This document shows positions 33,296 to 46,500 of a stretch of DNA of 64,000 bases, piece by piece. Each line of letters begins with the position of its first letter. Within the stretch, counting starts at the first letter, position 1. The DNA comes from Strongylocentrotus droebachiensis (Eukaryota > Echinodermata > Echinoidea > Camarodonta > Strongylocentrotidae). A model generated the notes under the pieces. That model did no database searches and was not told the DNA's origin. It saw only the letters and a list, made by a program, of their open reading frames with translations. The translations under genes were made by a program, and so were the position numbers. The stretch lies in the NCBI GenBank assembly GCA_035222895.1, contig JAVYIG010000096.1:310001-374000 (forward strand). Direction: 5' to 3'.

Positions 33296-35861
33296 TATTT
33301 GGCCTTCGACCGTAAGTAACGTAATGAAGTAAGCATGGTGGCAGTTTTGTTTCACCTTATAAAATATCTATGATCTACCTGCAAAATATGAAGTCAGTAG
33401 CATCAACCCTTATGGAATTAAAGACCACAAACATATTATGTCACTGTTCATCCACTATTTTAAACAGATTTGGATTCCTAACTTTAATCAAATCAAACAG
33501 CCACAACTAAACGGAACAGTAAGATGGGCTGGTAATTGTAAACTAATGCAGTATGTGTTGCCAATTAACCAAAGACATGGACAGAGAAGGGAATGAAGGT
33601 CAGTTCATTCACGGGCGCGTGAGGCCCCCTCCCCTGAGTTTACGTAAACAAATAACAATGTTGGAATTTAGAGGCTGGATAAATGACCACAAGTGGAGTT
33701 TCCCTTAAATTGTTGAATGTATATCAATCCCATATTGTGTATCTTTATTAAAGAATTTACAGAAATGAATACATAGAATTTTTTTTTAGAAGCTTATAAT
33801 TACTGGCAATTACTAAAATGCTGCATAAAATGGGTACCTAGACAGTACAGAGAAGGTGAGAGAAGGGGGAATCCTCTCTTTATTTGGCGTGAATACTGGG
33901 TATAATTCCCACTTTTTATATTGTATTTATTATGGGGGAAGTATAAATGTTATTAATGTAATTCTCTTTTTGATGGAATTTTGCATCTGTATAGCTCCGA
34001 TTAGTCTCATTGGTCAACGCCCCCTATCGTCAGAGTCCAGCAGCCTAACATGTTAGGCTATGGACTTTTACACCCAAAATAGTTAAAAATTCATTTTGTG
34101 TTTAAACAAAGATCACATCCACCAAGACGTACGTTGACACTAGCTCTTTTGTTGGAACCCTCATGTCCTATTGACTTTTGAAAGTTCACCAACCGTAATT
34201 TGATGAAAAGAGGTCGCCAGCTCGCTATTGCCTATATAACACGTGTGCAACAAGTCGAAATTTGGACGCAATTTGCCACGCGAGTGTAAGGTTTTAGGTC
34301 AATCACACAAAGGATAACAAGCATGAATAATCATAGATCAGTTCTGATTGGTTCATTATGTCCATTTCAGCCAACCCCCACCGTAATTTTTCCATTTACT
34401 ATAGGCAAAAATTTTGCTGAGGTAAGCAAAAATATGAGTATTCAGAAATGCCAAACATAAATGAAACTGTGGATTGTGGATTGTGGATTGTGGATTGTGA
34501 TGTAGACAGTTTACTCGTCATTGTATATTTATGGTTAGCCATCTATCATTTATTAGTCTTTAATTATTGACACAAATACAATTACCACACACACGAACAC
34601 TCTCATTTCCCTCCCCAACAAACCATTTCCGCAAACCCGGTTTACACATCGTACCCAATGGCATACACCCTGCAACATAGTGGAACATTCTACGAAATTG
34701 ACATTTTTCCTGCAAAATAGAGCTCTTGAATCGTGTTAGACGTAATTTACCCTATTCTGATGACTTGAATGCATGTCAAGATAACAATGGCTGCGTTTCC
34801 ATACAGAAATCAAACTAGTTTGCGATTATACATTGTCAATTTTTCGATATTGTCGATGTCAATGACAGCTGATTATCTAATTTGGTAGTGACGTCGAACT
34901 GGCAGTGGTCCAGCGGGCGAAAATGAGACAATCGGAGCAATATGCTATTTTCCTAAGACCATTCCAAGATTTTAAAAATTATGGGGGATGTGAAAGGTGA
35001 CCTTGTCTTTATTTGGCTTGATCACTGGATTAAATATTCTCCCTTTTTTCCATTGTATACCTGTTAGTGAATGTATAAAGAAAATATATATGAATGTAAT
35101 ATTTGTTCTTTGATGCATCATTTCATATATTATTTCATTGGACCGTTCCAAAATGTTAGTACTTCGTATTCATTATACGGTTAGCAGATGTATTTATGTT
35201 CTTTCTTTACATAGCAATTAGTTTGCTGTCGTTGTAATGCTTTCATCATCGGGCCAAGAAGGCAAATATTATGTCAACAAGAAAGAAAGGGAAGGAAAGA
35301 AGGGAAATGAAGCATCTGCGAAGTCTTAGACACGGATGGAAAAGTTCAACGTTATACTTATAGAATAGAATTCACATTAAGCAACGCCCGACAAAATGCA
35401 TAAATTCACACCAATTAAATTCCCGTAAAATACTATATTCAAGGACTAAAATTGCACTTAAAGTGTTCCAATAAGGCTCAAATGACAGGGACAAAGGAGA
35501 AGTGTAGAGAAAGCAAGGCACCCACAATTGCAAAATCACCGCAGTGCAGTCACAGCCCATTGACAACATACACAGAGAATAGCGTTGCAATAAACTAGCT
35601 CATGTCGGGAAAAAAAGTTACCATCATTTACCGGAAACAAATATTACACGCAATATATGTTCACCAGGATGAATCAAAATCAAAAAGTTACCGAAATAAA
35701 GTGATAGAATTAGAGACAGCAAGCGAACAGAAATTCACCCCAAAAATATATATAAGAGAAAATAGGACGTAAATAATACGTACTAGCTTCCGTACGTATC
35801 ACCTAATCATGAGAATAACAATGATGATGAAAATAACAATGATGATAATAATAACTACTAC
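33296..35861. other. Intronic stretch, no gene seen
   Basis: Intron between exons 11 and 12. It holds a short GGATTGT tandem run near 34470-34500 and a degenerate pair of similar segments (33855-34000 and 34990-35130, both with CTTTATTTGGC). Nothing else is recognised. Confidence 0.5.
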
Positions 35862-35976
35862 CTCATTGTTGTCCTTGATTCTTGCTAGTTCCTTGTCAGT
35901 TTTCAGGAGGAGAGCACTAGTCATTCTGTGACCTCCTTGAATCGCCACATGTAGTGCCGTTTGTCCCATCGCATTC
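35862..35976 (-). CDS. TRPA exon 11 (ankyrin)
   Basis: Acceptor TTATGAACAG, donor AATGAG|GTAGTA, phase 2 to 0. It encodes NAMGQTALHVAIQGGHRM and TSALLLKTDKELARIKDNNE. Confidence 0.9.
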
Positions 35977-36019
35977 CTGTTCATAACATAAAGCAAATCG
36001 AATCTCTTTGTTATGTAAT

Positions 36020-36925
36020 GAAGAGAGCGCCAAATACGTTCTGGAATAGGCATGATATATGAAATGGACGCCTTCTTTATTAAAACTAGTTATTTTGATG
36101 TGGCGAATTCCACATGTCGACCGGGATCCCAAAACGATAACTTAGGAGTTACACAAAATAACTAGTTTAAAAAAAATGTCCATTATATATACATTGTCGC
36201 TCATATAGGCGGAATATTTTAGTTTTACCCCAATTCATAGAATTATTTTTAAAATATTTAAAAAATAATATATCTAGATAAAAGTATACATTCTCAGAAT
36301 TTATTGAATAATAATTTGCAAATGTGTTTTTTGCGCGACTGCTTAAGCATGTGTATGCTTCTATGCTTATCTAATAGGGGACCTACGCCCTTAAGTCATA
36401 AATGACAGTAATGAGGATTAATGCCCCACAAAAGGGCACTAATATAGCACATCGACACGGTTTTGATCCTGGGGCCTCACAGTTACGAGGCAATTGCTCT
36501 GTCACTGAACCATGACTGTACGCAGCGGGGGCTAGGGTAGGGGGCAGTTTCCATAAATAATAAAACAAAAACAGAAAATGCAATTATTTTGCAATAATTT
36601 CTTGCATTTTACCCCGGTTCCCAACATAAAAAAAATCCTCTGTGAGCCCATGCATTATGGCTCAAGGCATGGGCTAGGGTGAAGTTGCTTAATATCGTTG
36701 TAAAGTGATGTTTTGTTTTTTATTGTTGTGTTTTGTGTTGTTTTAGACTCGTGGGTCCTTGATTTGGTGGTCCGGGTGAGATGTCTCGATGAGATAGTAT
36801 TTAATAAAGAGAGCGTCAGCTACGTTCTGGAAAAGGCTTGATATATAAAATGGTCGCCTTATTTAAACTAGTTATTTGTTGTTACTCCTAAGTTATCGTT
36901 TTGGGATCCCGATCGACATGTCAAA
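36020..36925. repeat. Repeat-rich intron block with related flanks
   Basis: A segment around 36030-36171 (TACGTTCTGGAATAGGC, ATAACTAGTTT) recurs at 36820-36920 partly in direct and partly in inverted order (GGGATCCCAAAACGATAACT against AGTTATCGTTTTGGGATCCC). The family 2 SINE lies between the two. This may be a foldback element that received the SINE. Confidence 0.5.
36190..36540 (-). mobile_element. SINE, family 2
   Basis: Minus-strand copy of the element at 32931-33295, including the tail (TTGAATAATAATTTGC on the plus strand) and head (CATGACTGTACGCAGCGGG). Near-duplicate of 39755-40075. Confidence 0.75.
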
Positions 36926-37202
36926 GTCACCACAGTAACAAGAAAACAAATACGTTTTAAAGCGATACAGAACGTTCTGCCCTAGCACACTGTTTATCGC
37001 ACAGCACCAATCCATGGTCAACATGCCAACAGTGCGTAAAGAAATAAAGTAATAATTATGTAATTTCTGCTTCGCAGACAGAGGACTCGATGCAACATCC
37101 AACAGCGCAGCGAGTTACAAGACCATACTGCTACAGCTGACCTGAGATGGTATTTTGCGATAGGGGTTATAGTACAATTTTTACTGTATTGGGGAATCTT
37201 AC

Positions 37203-37352
37203 TTTTTCTTCGTTTTAACATCCGGGTTCTTGAGAATAGACTTTGTTGTTTGAAGATGACCTTTTCGTGCTATTAAGTGGAGCAATGAGTTACCATCAAC
37301 ATCAGCCTTGCGGATAAAGGCCCCGTCCCAGGCAACCAGCTCAAGGACACTC
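37203..37352 (-). CDS. TRPA exon 10 (ankyrin)
   Basis: Acceptor ATCTTTTCAG, donor GAAAAA|GTAAGA, phase 2 to 2. It contains SVLELVAWDGAFIRKAD, then VDGNSLLHLIARKGHLQTTK, a canonical ankyrin turn and helix. Confidence 0.9.
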
Positions 37353-37599
37353 CTGAAAAGATATAAAAGACAAACAAGTAGAGACCATATATTTCTTTTT
37401 TCAGTAGAGGTGTCGTGATATTGTAAATACGTCTTCTTTCCATTTTTCTCCCAGGTGTTAAATAGGTAGCCGGTGGGATGCGAACGTTTTGTGGTTGGAT
37501 TGGCATGTGTGCGCTTGTACAGTGATGCCTGGCTGGAATACTCCTTAGGGAGCGGAGCGCGTGCACGATCTTGTGCGGATTATCAGTTGAATTAAATGA

Positions 37600-37625
37600 C
37601 CGGGGTAATAATAATAATACTGATA

Positions 37626-37668
<43 letters not shown>

Positions 37669-37690
37669 TAATAATAATAATAATGGTTTC
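37600..37690. repeat. (AAT/ATG)n microsatellite
   Basis: AATAATAATG-type run in the intron upstream of exon 10. Confidence 0.95.
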
Positions 37691-37734
37691 TTATAAAGCG
37701 CACGTATCCACCTTGCAAGGTGCTCAAGGCGCTT

Positions 37735-38125
37735 TAAAGACCGTCAATACTACTGGGCCAGAAGGGATTAGACCACACAGCGAGGTCACTGACAGGTGGC
37801 TATCTCATTAACTCAGCTCTCAACTAACATAAGAAAAAGAGGATCATGGGGGATCAACAGGCACCGATTGGGGAAGTTTACTATATAGAGGGAGCAAGTA
37901 GCTACAAGTAGGACAGTGGGGCTTTAACATTTCCAGGCTATGCTAGGCTACCGATTCGGACGCTAACAGCATTCAAGGAATTCCTTCCTACCGGTACCCA
38001 TTTAACACCTGGGTGGAGAGTGGCAAGAGTAGATTAATGTCTAGGGACATCAACTGTCTAATGACAATGTAAAGCGCTTAGATCGAAACATTGAGTGCTA
38101 TACAAATGTGATAATTATTATAGAA
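37735..38125 (+). repeat. Two adjacent dispersed repeat fragments
   Basis: 37735-37930 is a copy of the repeat at 27385-27575. 37933-38125 is a SINE body like that of 14626-15303 (CTACCGGTACCCATTTAACA, ACCTGGGTGGAGAG). Confidence 0.65.
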
Positions 38126-38340
38126 AGAGTTGTAATTGAAAGATGCTCTCTCATTTTAAAAAGAACGCTATCTACCTCAAGTTTGGTTTTATAGGTATAA
38201 AGTACCAAAGTGCTATTACATCATAATCGCTCGTAGTCCAGATTATGTTCTTTTTTATATATATGTTATCATTCAATCGTCTATGTCCTCATCCCTTACA
38301 CTCATCTCTCACAGATCCTGCGACCCACGAAAATATGGCT

Positions 38341-39320
38341 CGGTGTAAAAATATCAGTGGTAAAAATTTCAGTGGTAAAAATGTCAGAGGTAAAAATGTC
38401 GCATGTAAAAATTTCAGAGACTAAGAGGTAAACATTTAAGAGGTACAAACATAAATTCGGGGTGAAATTCAGTGCCGTCGTAATACCTCAACATTTTATC
38501 ACACAAAATGTCGAGACGTAAGCTACTGGGCTAGTCTGTTATATTCCCTCCTTCCATATCATAATGTATATATTTCATATATGACTATGTATTGTACTTT
38601 GTACTTGTCCTGAGGATAATACAATGAGGACAATAATTTTGAAACTTATAATTTGTGATCAGGTTTGCAAACAGGGAAGCAGTTAAAGATATCGTACAGA
38701 AATTCCAAAATTCCAAAATTCAGTCATCAGACCCATCTTCATGTTCATCCTATCAAAGACTGTTATGACAAGAACACATGAAGAAAAAGACACGGATGCT
38801 TTTCCCCCCTCATCAATACTTCATTACAAAGTTTAACAAGCAATCACTGAAGCTTCGCTCGAAAAATGGCATAGTAGGCCTACATGTAGTCAACGTTGAG
38901 GTATATCTAGCCAGGAGGAGCAACAGAAGACAACAGTTTTTTGTTTCTTTTTGGCCGGGTTTGAAAGATGTACTTTGTGATTCATGGCCTTGGTGTACAA
39001 GCCAGTAATCGGGCAAAAAGTCAAAACTTTGGACCGAAAGGTAAATAAAAGTTAAAGAAAGAAGAAGAAAAAATGAAGCGTTGAAATAATGACTGCAGAG
39101 AATCCTTCATTATTATTTTTGTCTAATAACCGATTATTAAAAATATTCAACCAGTAACATGCTTTTGTTTTGATATTTTTACCTCTGACATTTTTATCTC
39201 TGACATTTTTTCCTCTCACATTTCTTCCTCTCACATTTTTTCCTTTGATGTTTTAACTCTGACATTTTTACCTCTGACATTTTTACCTTTGACATGTTTA
39301 CCTCTGACATTGTTTTACCT
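38341..39320. repeat. Pair of inverted 16-bp minisatellites
   Basis: 38341-38450 repeats a 16-base unit with GTCAGAGGTAAAAAT; 39170-39320 repeats its complement ATTTTTACCTCTGAC. The two short arrays face each other across about 700 bases of otherwise plain sequence. Both belong to one inverted arrangement in the intron between exons 9 and 10. Confidence 0.75.
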
Positions 39321-39754
39321 GGCACCTCATAAGCTGCCCAATTGAGAGCGGATCGATCGTTTAATGAGCAAATGAAAACATGCATAAATTGTTTTATACA
39401 ACGACACTCCTAGACTTTTGTTATTTGATATAAATAAAGGGATTTTGTTAAGATTGTTTCGTGTCAATATCGCTGAGAAATAAACTCCAAGTTGAATAGG
39501 CTTACTTTAGGACGCACACAGAGATAGGTGCACTTACCCCTATACGCGTTTATACGCAGTGCTATGCAAGTGTTGGCCGACACACAATGACAATGGCACT
39601 GACAATTTATTCTCGTGTCACCCACATTTAATTGGGGTATTGGAGAAGGTTACAATCAGTTTGAATTTGTCAATTTAACACTGTACAATATACAATTAAA
39701 ATCGAATTAATGTAAATCAATACAAATAACAGTATCGACAATAGTGAGAAAATT

Positions 39755-40075
39755 ACACTGTCGCTCATAATGTTGGAATATATTTTGTTTACCCCAATTT
39801 ATGGAATTATTTTGACAATGATTTATTCCAAATAGATCTAGATAATAGTATACATTCTCAGATTTTATTGAATAATAATTTGCCAGTGTTTGTTTTGCGC
39901 GACTGCTAAAGCATGTGTATGCTACTATGCTTATCAACTAGGGGACCTACGCCCTTAAACCATAAATGACAGTAATAAGAATAATGCCCCACAAAAAGGC
40001 ACTCATATAGCAAATCGACACGGTTTTGATCCTGGGGCCTCACGGTTACGAGGCCATTGCTTTGCCACTGTTAAT
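39755..40075 (-). mobile_element. SINE, family 2
   Basis: Minus-strand copy of the 32931-33295 element, truncated at the tRNA-like head near 40075. Confidence 0.75.
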
Positions 40076-40411
40076 TTGTGCTTTACGAAATTCGTTGTTG
40101 TAGTTAAAAGTAGTTCAAAGATAGAAGTATTCATCAACAACTTCTACAATATCATCATCAAGTTTAGATATAGGAATTTTTCGAACTTTACCACGAGAAA
40201 ATACAAGACGGTTTAAGCGGACCTCTATGCGCCCTGCTGCGCATCGTGTACTAGTTCTAGTACTGAAAGTTATTGCACGCTTTTTCATGAAACAAACGTT
40301 GGATAATCTCAATAAAGGATTCACATGTCACCGCGTTTGACCGTTCATTTAAAAGTGCCTTGTATTAATATAATTAATATTTCGTTTATTGTAAAAATGT
40401 AAAAATCTTAC

Positions 40412-40506
40412 TCTGTTTGGCCTTTTTCTGCACAAAGTCGGGTCAATTCCATTATCATGTTGCCGTCTTGCCTCTTGTTCATCTTGATTTCTTTAGATCT
40501 GTTAAG
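40412..40506 (-). CDS. TRPA exon 9, split by the LTR element
   Basis: The surviving 95 bases encode LNRSKEIKMNKRQDGN and MELTRLCAEKGQT and end at donor ACAGA|GTAAGA (phase 2). The expected polypyrimidine tract and acceptor (TTTTCAG) lie on the far side of the gypsy element, at 47890-47892, followed by only four exon bases (GCAT, 47886-47889). Four bases plus the remainder do not give phase 0, so two bases (modulo three) were probably lost at insertion. CTTAACAG at the LTR edge could act as a cryptic acceptor but would be out of frame. Confidence 0.75.
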
Positions 40507-41030
40507 TGTCGTGTTGGGATCGGTGTATTGAGTTATTGGCAGTCGGAGAGGTACATAAATATAAAGCAGCAAGGAGAGACTTGTAATTCCTGAGTCATAT
40601 CACGAGTATTTATTATCTCCAAACTTTGGAGACTCAAATCGGTCACATCATACAAACTTCCACATATGTTAAACACAAGATGAAGAGAGAGCCAGCTAGA
40701 AAGAGGGTCTTGATCAAATGGTGATCAAAACTCAACTCCTCCTAGAAAGCCAGAACATGTAATATTTATCCAGAAGGATACAAGTAATATGAGGGTAGGT
40801 TACATTGTGTCAAAGGGACAAAGACATGAATGAGAGCCGCCAAGACAATGGACTACTCCGTAGTTTTATGTATAGGCTTAAACTTAACAGTCATGGTAAT
40901 TCCTGGGAAGGAGATTATGGATGCACTTGGTCTTTCTATTGGGAAGGATTATAAAGATATAGACTTGGCTTTTAAGTGCGTCTCAAATATGAGGGTACTT
41001 TACTGGGTTTTGGGACGATACTACACAACA
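40507..41030 (-). repeat. 3' LTR (524 bp), abutting exon 9
   Basis: Same sequence as the 5' LTR. It ends directly against TRPA exon 9 at 40506, in the same orientation, so LTR promoter activity could drive a 5'-truncated channel transcript; that is only a possibility. Confidence 0.92.
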
Positions 41031-41042
41031 TCCCCTTTCTTT
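41031..41042 (-). promoter_or_regulatory. Polypurine tract
   Basis: AAAGAAAGGGGA on the minus strand directly precedes the 3' LTR (TGTTG...), the standard priming site for plus-strand synthesis. It confirms the LTR boundary. Confidence 0.88.
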
Positions 41043-43328
41043 GGAAAATGAGGCACTCATTCCTTATTAAACAGAACAATAAACAAAACCTAGTTAATAA
41101 AGCGAAACGTGTGATTATTGTTCCAATTCCTCTTAAATCTCTCTCACACACATTTACAAATTAACTACATGAAAATCACTAATATTCTAATACAGACTAT
41201 AGAAGCACAACTGATAACACTTATAATAGTAACAATTATTGCTTAAGCACTGAGTCTATTCTAAACACATATACTAAACAAAAACAGTGGAGACTATATT
41301 ATGCAAATCGAACAAATGATGACTAGCCTTAATGGAAAATAATCCAGGTTAACTCAAATACAAATTATGCTCCTTATTCTTTTCTGTAAAATCAAGTACA
41401 CTAACCAATGAATGAGCAATGATCCAATGAATAAAGAACTCAAACAAATTGTTACTTTGTATCTAAATGAGTTTGATACTTAATTTCAGTAAGTATATGT
41501 TGTGATTATGATCACCTTTCAAGCTTATATAATTATATGAAATATGAAAGCAACGGGTGCGCTTAAGGTAATGAAAGTAAGCCCATGCTACAAGACCTAT
41601 AATAGGAACATGGAAATGCAGTACAATCATATACCTATCCCGTTATTAATCAAATATTTGTACAATCATAAAACTTTTAAATAATGAATCAAAATCAATT
41701 AAACCTCAAACAGATATTTTCAAATTTGTCAATCAAAAGCGACGTAAGAATTAGAATGTAACAGCAATTATGATCAATTAACAGCTAATACAAATCTATT
41801 CCTATTCCGACAATACAATAAGCGAATTCCTTTAAAACAAATCCAAACATAAGTCAGTATCATTGACTTCCTATCAACTCACTAGTATTTTATATGTTTC
41901 ATAATGTACCGGTCCAAAGTAAGTGTCATACTGCAAAGTGTCCTCTGTGTATAGTCTGTTTGTCGCAAGTATATGGTCAATAGTCAGTAATTTAATGTCT
42001 TCTTAATCTGCCTCGTGTTAGTGAGAACAACAACAAATAGTTACAGTAATTTAATAAAACAAACTTCGTATCTATATGCACATGGTTTGTTCAGTTAACC
42101 AATATCGCAGAGACAAATCTTCATTTAAATTATGAAGTGAACTGACTATCTGTCAGTTTTATGCGTCATACTGCCTGCACTGGTAACTGCATCTATAACC
42201 CTGGGTGAATATTTAGATATTTCATTCATTAAACTAATTTCCACTTAATTAAAAAATTGAACTACAATTACAAAATATGAATACGAAACACAAAAAGATG
42301 ATAGAATCAAAATAAAACACAATCACACAAAATCTGTCCATCTTTTAACTGCAGAAATGTTGCAGGTTTACAAAAGCCTCAAACAGTGATAAGCTAATTA
42401 ATAGTTTAGACTAGCATGTGACATTACCCTTAAATCACAAATTATATTGTCTCACCTTTCCACTGCAGATTGGCAGGATTACGAAAGCCCTGAGCAATTG
42501 ATCTAGTCTAAGACAAGCTTATATAGGGTGGTGATGTAATTTATTAAACTTCCAAATCCTTTATCATGTTTAGCTACATATACTATACATGTGTCACCAC
42601 AGTCGTACTTGTCTGGTCGGTTAGGGTCATTTTGGTCAAGGTCAGTGAACATAAAGAAAAGACAGCTAGTGCAAACTACGAATTTGTTGCAAATAAATTA
42701 CGCAGATGCACATTATTAAAAGTATTAAAAAACAATTAACTAGCTACATGTAATTACTACGAATTTGTTGCAAATAAATTACGCAGATGTACATTATTAA
42801 AAGCATTAAAACAATTAACTACAACACTATCCTGTCTTACACACTCACTCACAAACTTGGAATACAAAATGATCACTTACCCAACCAGCAATCTGTCTGG
42901 TGTGTTAAAATTTAAAAACAGTGGATCATACATTAAGTATGAAGAAGAAAAAAGTAGAAAGTTCAGGTTGTAAAGTTATTGAGCAAAAATTATGGGTGTA
43001 GTGAAGTAACAGTGATCGAGGCATCGATGTCCTCATCATGGTCCTGGGTGCATGCTGTCAGTCGATGTCATGGGCGTGAATTGTTTGTCGGTGTCGTTCC
43101 TGGTCCGTTGTAACGTGGTCTGCTGTATATAGCTGGTGCATTGAAGTTTGTCGTCGTTGTCATCGTCTCCATCATCGTCGTCACCAGTGGACAGGTCACC
43201 ATCGTCGAAGCCTTGGTCGATCTGGTCCATGATGTAGGGATCAGGCTGCAGCTGTCGTCGTCATATTAAATGTTCACTTCAGTTGTCCTCCTCACAATCA
43301 GAATTAAGTAGGAATATATTACAAAACT
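41043..43328. other. Noncoding 3' region of the retroelement
   Basis: No ORF matches integrase or envelope. It includes an 81-bp tandem duplication starting at 42676 and 42757 (CTACGAATTTGTTGCAAATA). A short Asp-rich ORF at 43036-43230 has no recognisable domain. Confidence 0.6.
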
Positions 43329-43500
43329 GGGTTCTCCTCGATCTCTTATTGAAGAAAATTCTTCAAAACCGTGTTCTCCTCGATCGCAATAATTAGTATA
43401 TCAAGGAAAGCTTCTTTTAAATTAAAACCGGGTTCTCCTCGATCTCAGTAATAAATATTTTGAAGAAAACTCTTCAAACCCGGGTTCTCCTCCATGTCTC
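43329..43500 (-). repeat. Tandem GAGGAGAACCCGG repeats at the integrase break
   Basis: Four units carry the plus-strand core GTTCTCCT at 43331, 43373, 43432 and 43484 (spacings 42, 59 and 52), mostly as CGGGTTCTCCTCGATCTC. The innermost one fuses with the truncated integrase. The bases CCGGGTTCTCCTCCATGTC there nearly match CCGGGTTCTCCACCATGTC at the 5' LTR edge (47348-47366). Confidence 0.8.
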
Positions 43501-46500
43501 TGCATCGAGCGTCTTCAGAGGCGCGCAGATGACAAAGCGAGTTATCTCGTCGCATATCACCATCAAGTGTCTAAATCCTGTCCCAGAGGTCGGCATAGTC
43601 TTAAAGTCAAGACTAATGCGGTCGAATGGTCTGTACGAGTCTGGTACTCGTGTGTGAAATGGTCTAGTCTTGTCGGGCTTACCGCGAAACTGCTGACAAC
43701 GCAAACAAGCTTTAACATAATTGTTAATACGCTCAAACATATTGGGCATATAGAAGTTGCGTCGTATTGTCAGGTAAGTTCGTTGTGTCCCTTGGTGGTT
43801 ACTAAGTAGGTTGTCATGGTATTGGGAGATGATAGTGTCTGTTAGTGTTTCTGGTATTGCAAGTTGAAGTCGAAAGTCGTCATTCTTGTCAAAGAAGAGC
43901 CTAAAAAGAACGCCATCACAAAGAATATATTCCTCTGCCTTCAATCTTATAGCCTTAGCTGCCTTTTTGTCATTTGGCAGAATATCATGGGCTAGAAAAT
44001 CATACACAGGCTTGAAGAATGGTGATGTCTGTTGTTCTGTTTTAAGTTCTCTCATGTCAATGGGGAGGTTATAATCTCTGATTATTTTCCTCTTGATTAT
44101 GTCCGTAATTCTATCAAGTTCATGTTGTTTGGGGATATGTCCTGCTATTATGTTGTTTACCTTGCTAGTTAGTGGTTTAGGCGGTGTGTATAGATCAGGT
44201 GGTACATCTCTGTGGTGGTCATTAGTATGTCTGTCAACTAGTCTAGGCTCTTGAGGAGTGTTAGAAAAAGGAGGCATAATTCTAGAATGAGTACATGTAC
44301 TATCTTGGTCACGCACTGGTGCCTGCCTGAGGGGCGTGGCAAGTCGTGATGCCTGTCCGTGATTGGTTGGTCGTTGGGGGTGTGTGGTAGGTCTGTCAGG
44401 GGGCGTTGGGTCAGCTGTTTTAGTAGGTATGTTTACACTAGTTTCTGTTGTAACGGGGCTCTGAGATTTGTTGGGGGAAATTTCAGGAACAGTTATTCCC
44501 ATCTTCTTGGCATAAGCCCGTGTTATTCTCCTATCCATGGGTTGGACTGGGTTAAGGGTGTACATATGAACAAAATCACTCTCATCAAATAAGCAGCATG
44601 AAATGGGGACAACCCTGTCAATCTCATCATGGTCGCCAGAAGGGGCTCGAGAAAGAAAATCTGCCAAAACGAGTTCAGTACCCTTTTTGTACCCAATTTG
44701 AAAGGAGTATTCAGATAATTTCAAAATCAATTTCTGCAATCGTGTTGTGCACGGTGCATCCTTTGACTTTAAAATCTGGACAATTGAACTATGGTCAACG
44801 AATGCATTGAACTCACATCCTTTAAGCAAATGCTTAAAGGCTGAGACATTGATCAATAGTCCAAATAGTTCCAGCTCTGTCACACTGTATCTCTCACATG
44901 CATCGGGCAATACTTTTGAGTAATACCCAATAATACGTTCCTGTCCGTTAATAAGTTGAGTCAAGTAAGAGCCGGTAGCAGTCCGAGAAGTGTCACTGTA
45001 TAATGAGAATCGTCCTGTACTTTGGGGCATGTGTAATACTGGAGGGTTGGTCATTAGCTCTTTAACTTTGTTAAAGGCAGTCTCGTGTTCGTCAGTCCAG
45101 GTGAATTTGTTTTTCTTTCTAGTCAGTTTGTGTAGTGGTTTGAGAACAGATTGTATATTGGGGAAAAATCCGGCAACATAGTTCACTGCTCCTACCAGTC
45201 TCCTAACTTGTCTGGGGGTCTTTGGTTTGGGCATGCCATGGATAGCAGCACACCTGTCACGAAGGGGTTGAAAACATGCCTCTCCCACCTTATTGACAGT
45301 GATTCGGTGGCCCATGTAATCAACATCAGTGCGGAAGAGCTTGCACTTTTTCGGGCTGACTTTAAGTCCATTGTCAGAGAGAGCCTTTAATACATCTATC
45401 AAGTGGGATCGATGTGAGGTCTTGTCTTGGCTAAATAGTATTATATCGTCATGGTGAGCTATGCAAAATTGCCTAGAATTGGGGATCGAACCCAAAATAT
45501 CATCAATCTTTGCCTGAAAGATAGCGGGTGAAACGTTTAAGCCTTGTGCCAAACGTTTATAAAAGTAATGTTTCCCACCATGGTATGATGCAATGCCTGT
45601 ATACTTTTGAGCTGACTTGGATAGGGGGATGCAATGAAAAGCTGACTTTAAGTCAATCACACTAAGGACTTTTGTGTTAGCATTGCCAATTCGTTTGAGG
45701 GTTTCCGAAAGTAGGGGGAAGGGATGATTAATTCGTTTAACTCTAGAATTGAGATACCGAAAATCAGTAACAACTCTCTTTTCGGAGGTGTTCTTTTTGG
45801 AAAGAAGGAGAACAGGTGAGGTGTATGATTGATGTCCTACTTCTAAAATTCCCAACTTGACGAGTTTGGTCAGCTCGTATTCTATCCTAGCCTTGTCAGT
45901 TTCAGTTGCAAAGTAAGGTCGAATGAAAAATGGTTCGTCGTTAGTCAGTTCAATGTCTACTTCGAAATTCGGGCAACTAGATAGTTCGCCATATAGAGAA
46001 AATGCATCTCTATTTTCCATCAGAATACGAACGATTTCCTGTTTTTCATTTTGAGACAGAATACTCCCATTTAAGTCAATATGTTTCCGTATTATCTCGT
46101 CTTCTGTCATATCAACGATGGGGTCACTAGGGTCAAGGTGGGGGTATTTCCCTAAGTTATCAAGTCTAGTTTTGTTGACATGGGGGCTGTCTACGCGAGT
46201 TTGAGATACATTCAAATTACTTGTAGAGTTCAATGTCATGTGAATGTCGCTTACTGGTAAGTCATGGGCCACATTTATGAGATTACTAGTGTCCAGAAAG
46301 GCGATTGGTCTCCCTTTTGTCAAATGGACTGGCCTGTCTGTAGAATTGGTCACTAGTAGTTGGGTCCTCCCTTTAATCAACTTAACTATCATGGTAGATG
46401 GGCAGTGTCGGGCTAAGTAATTATTCGCAGTCAATACAACATCAGAGTTGCGTAGGTGGGGCGGGGTCTTGCCGTGTATGGTCACAAATCTGGAAGTACC

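Noticed and set aside
40830-41051. 73-aa ORF in the LTR (also at 47685-47921)
   Set aside because: It lies within the LTR on the opposite strand to pol, has no recognised domain and is duplicated only because the LTR is.
43036-43230. Asp-rich 64-aa ORF in the 3' region of the retroelement
   Set aside because: Low-complexity run from GTC/GTCATC repeats; no integrase or envelope features.
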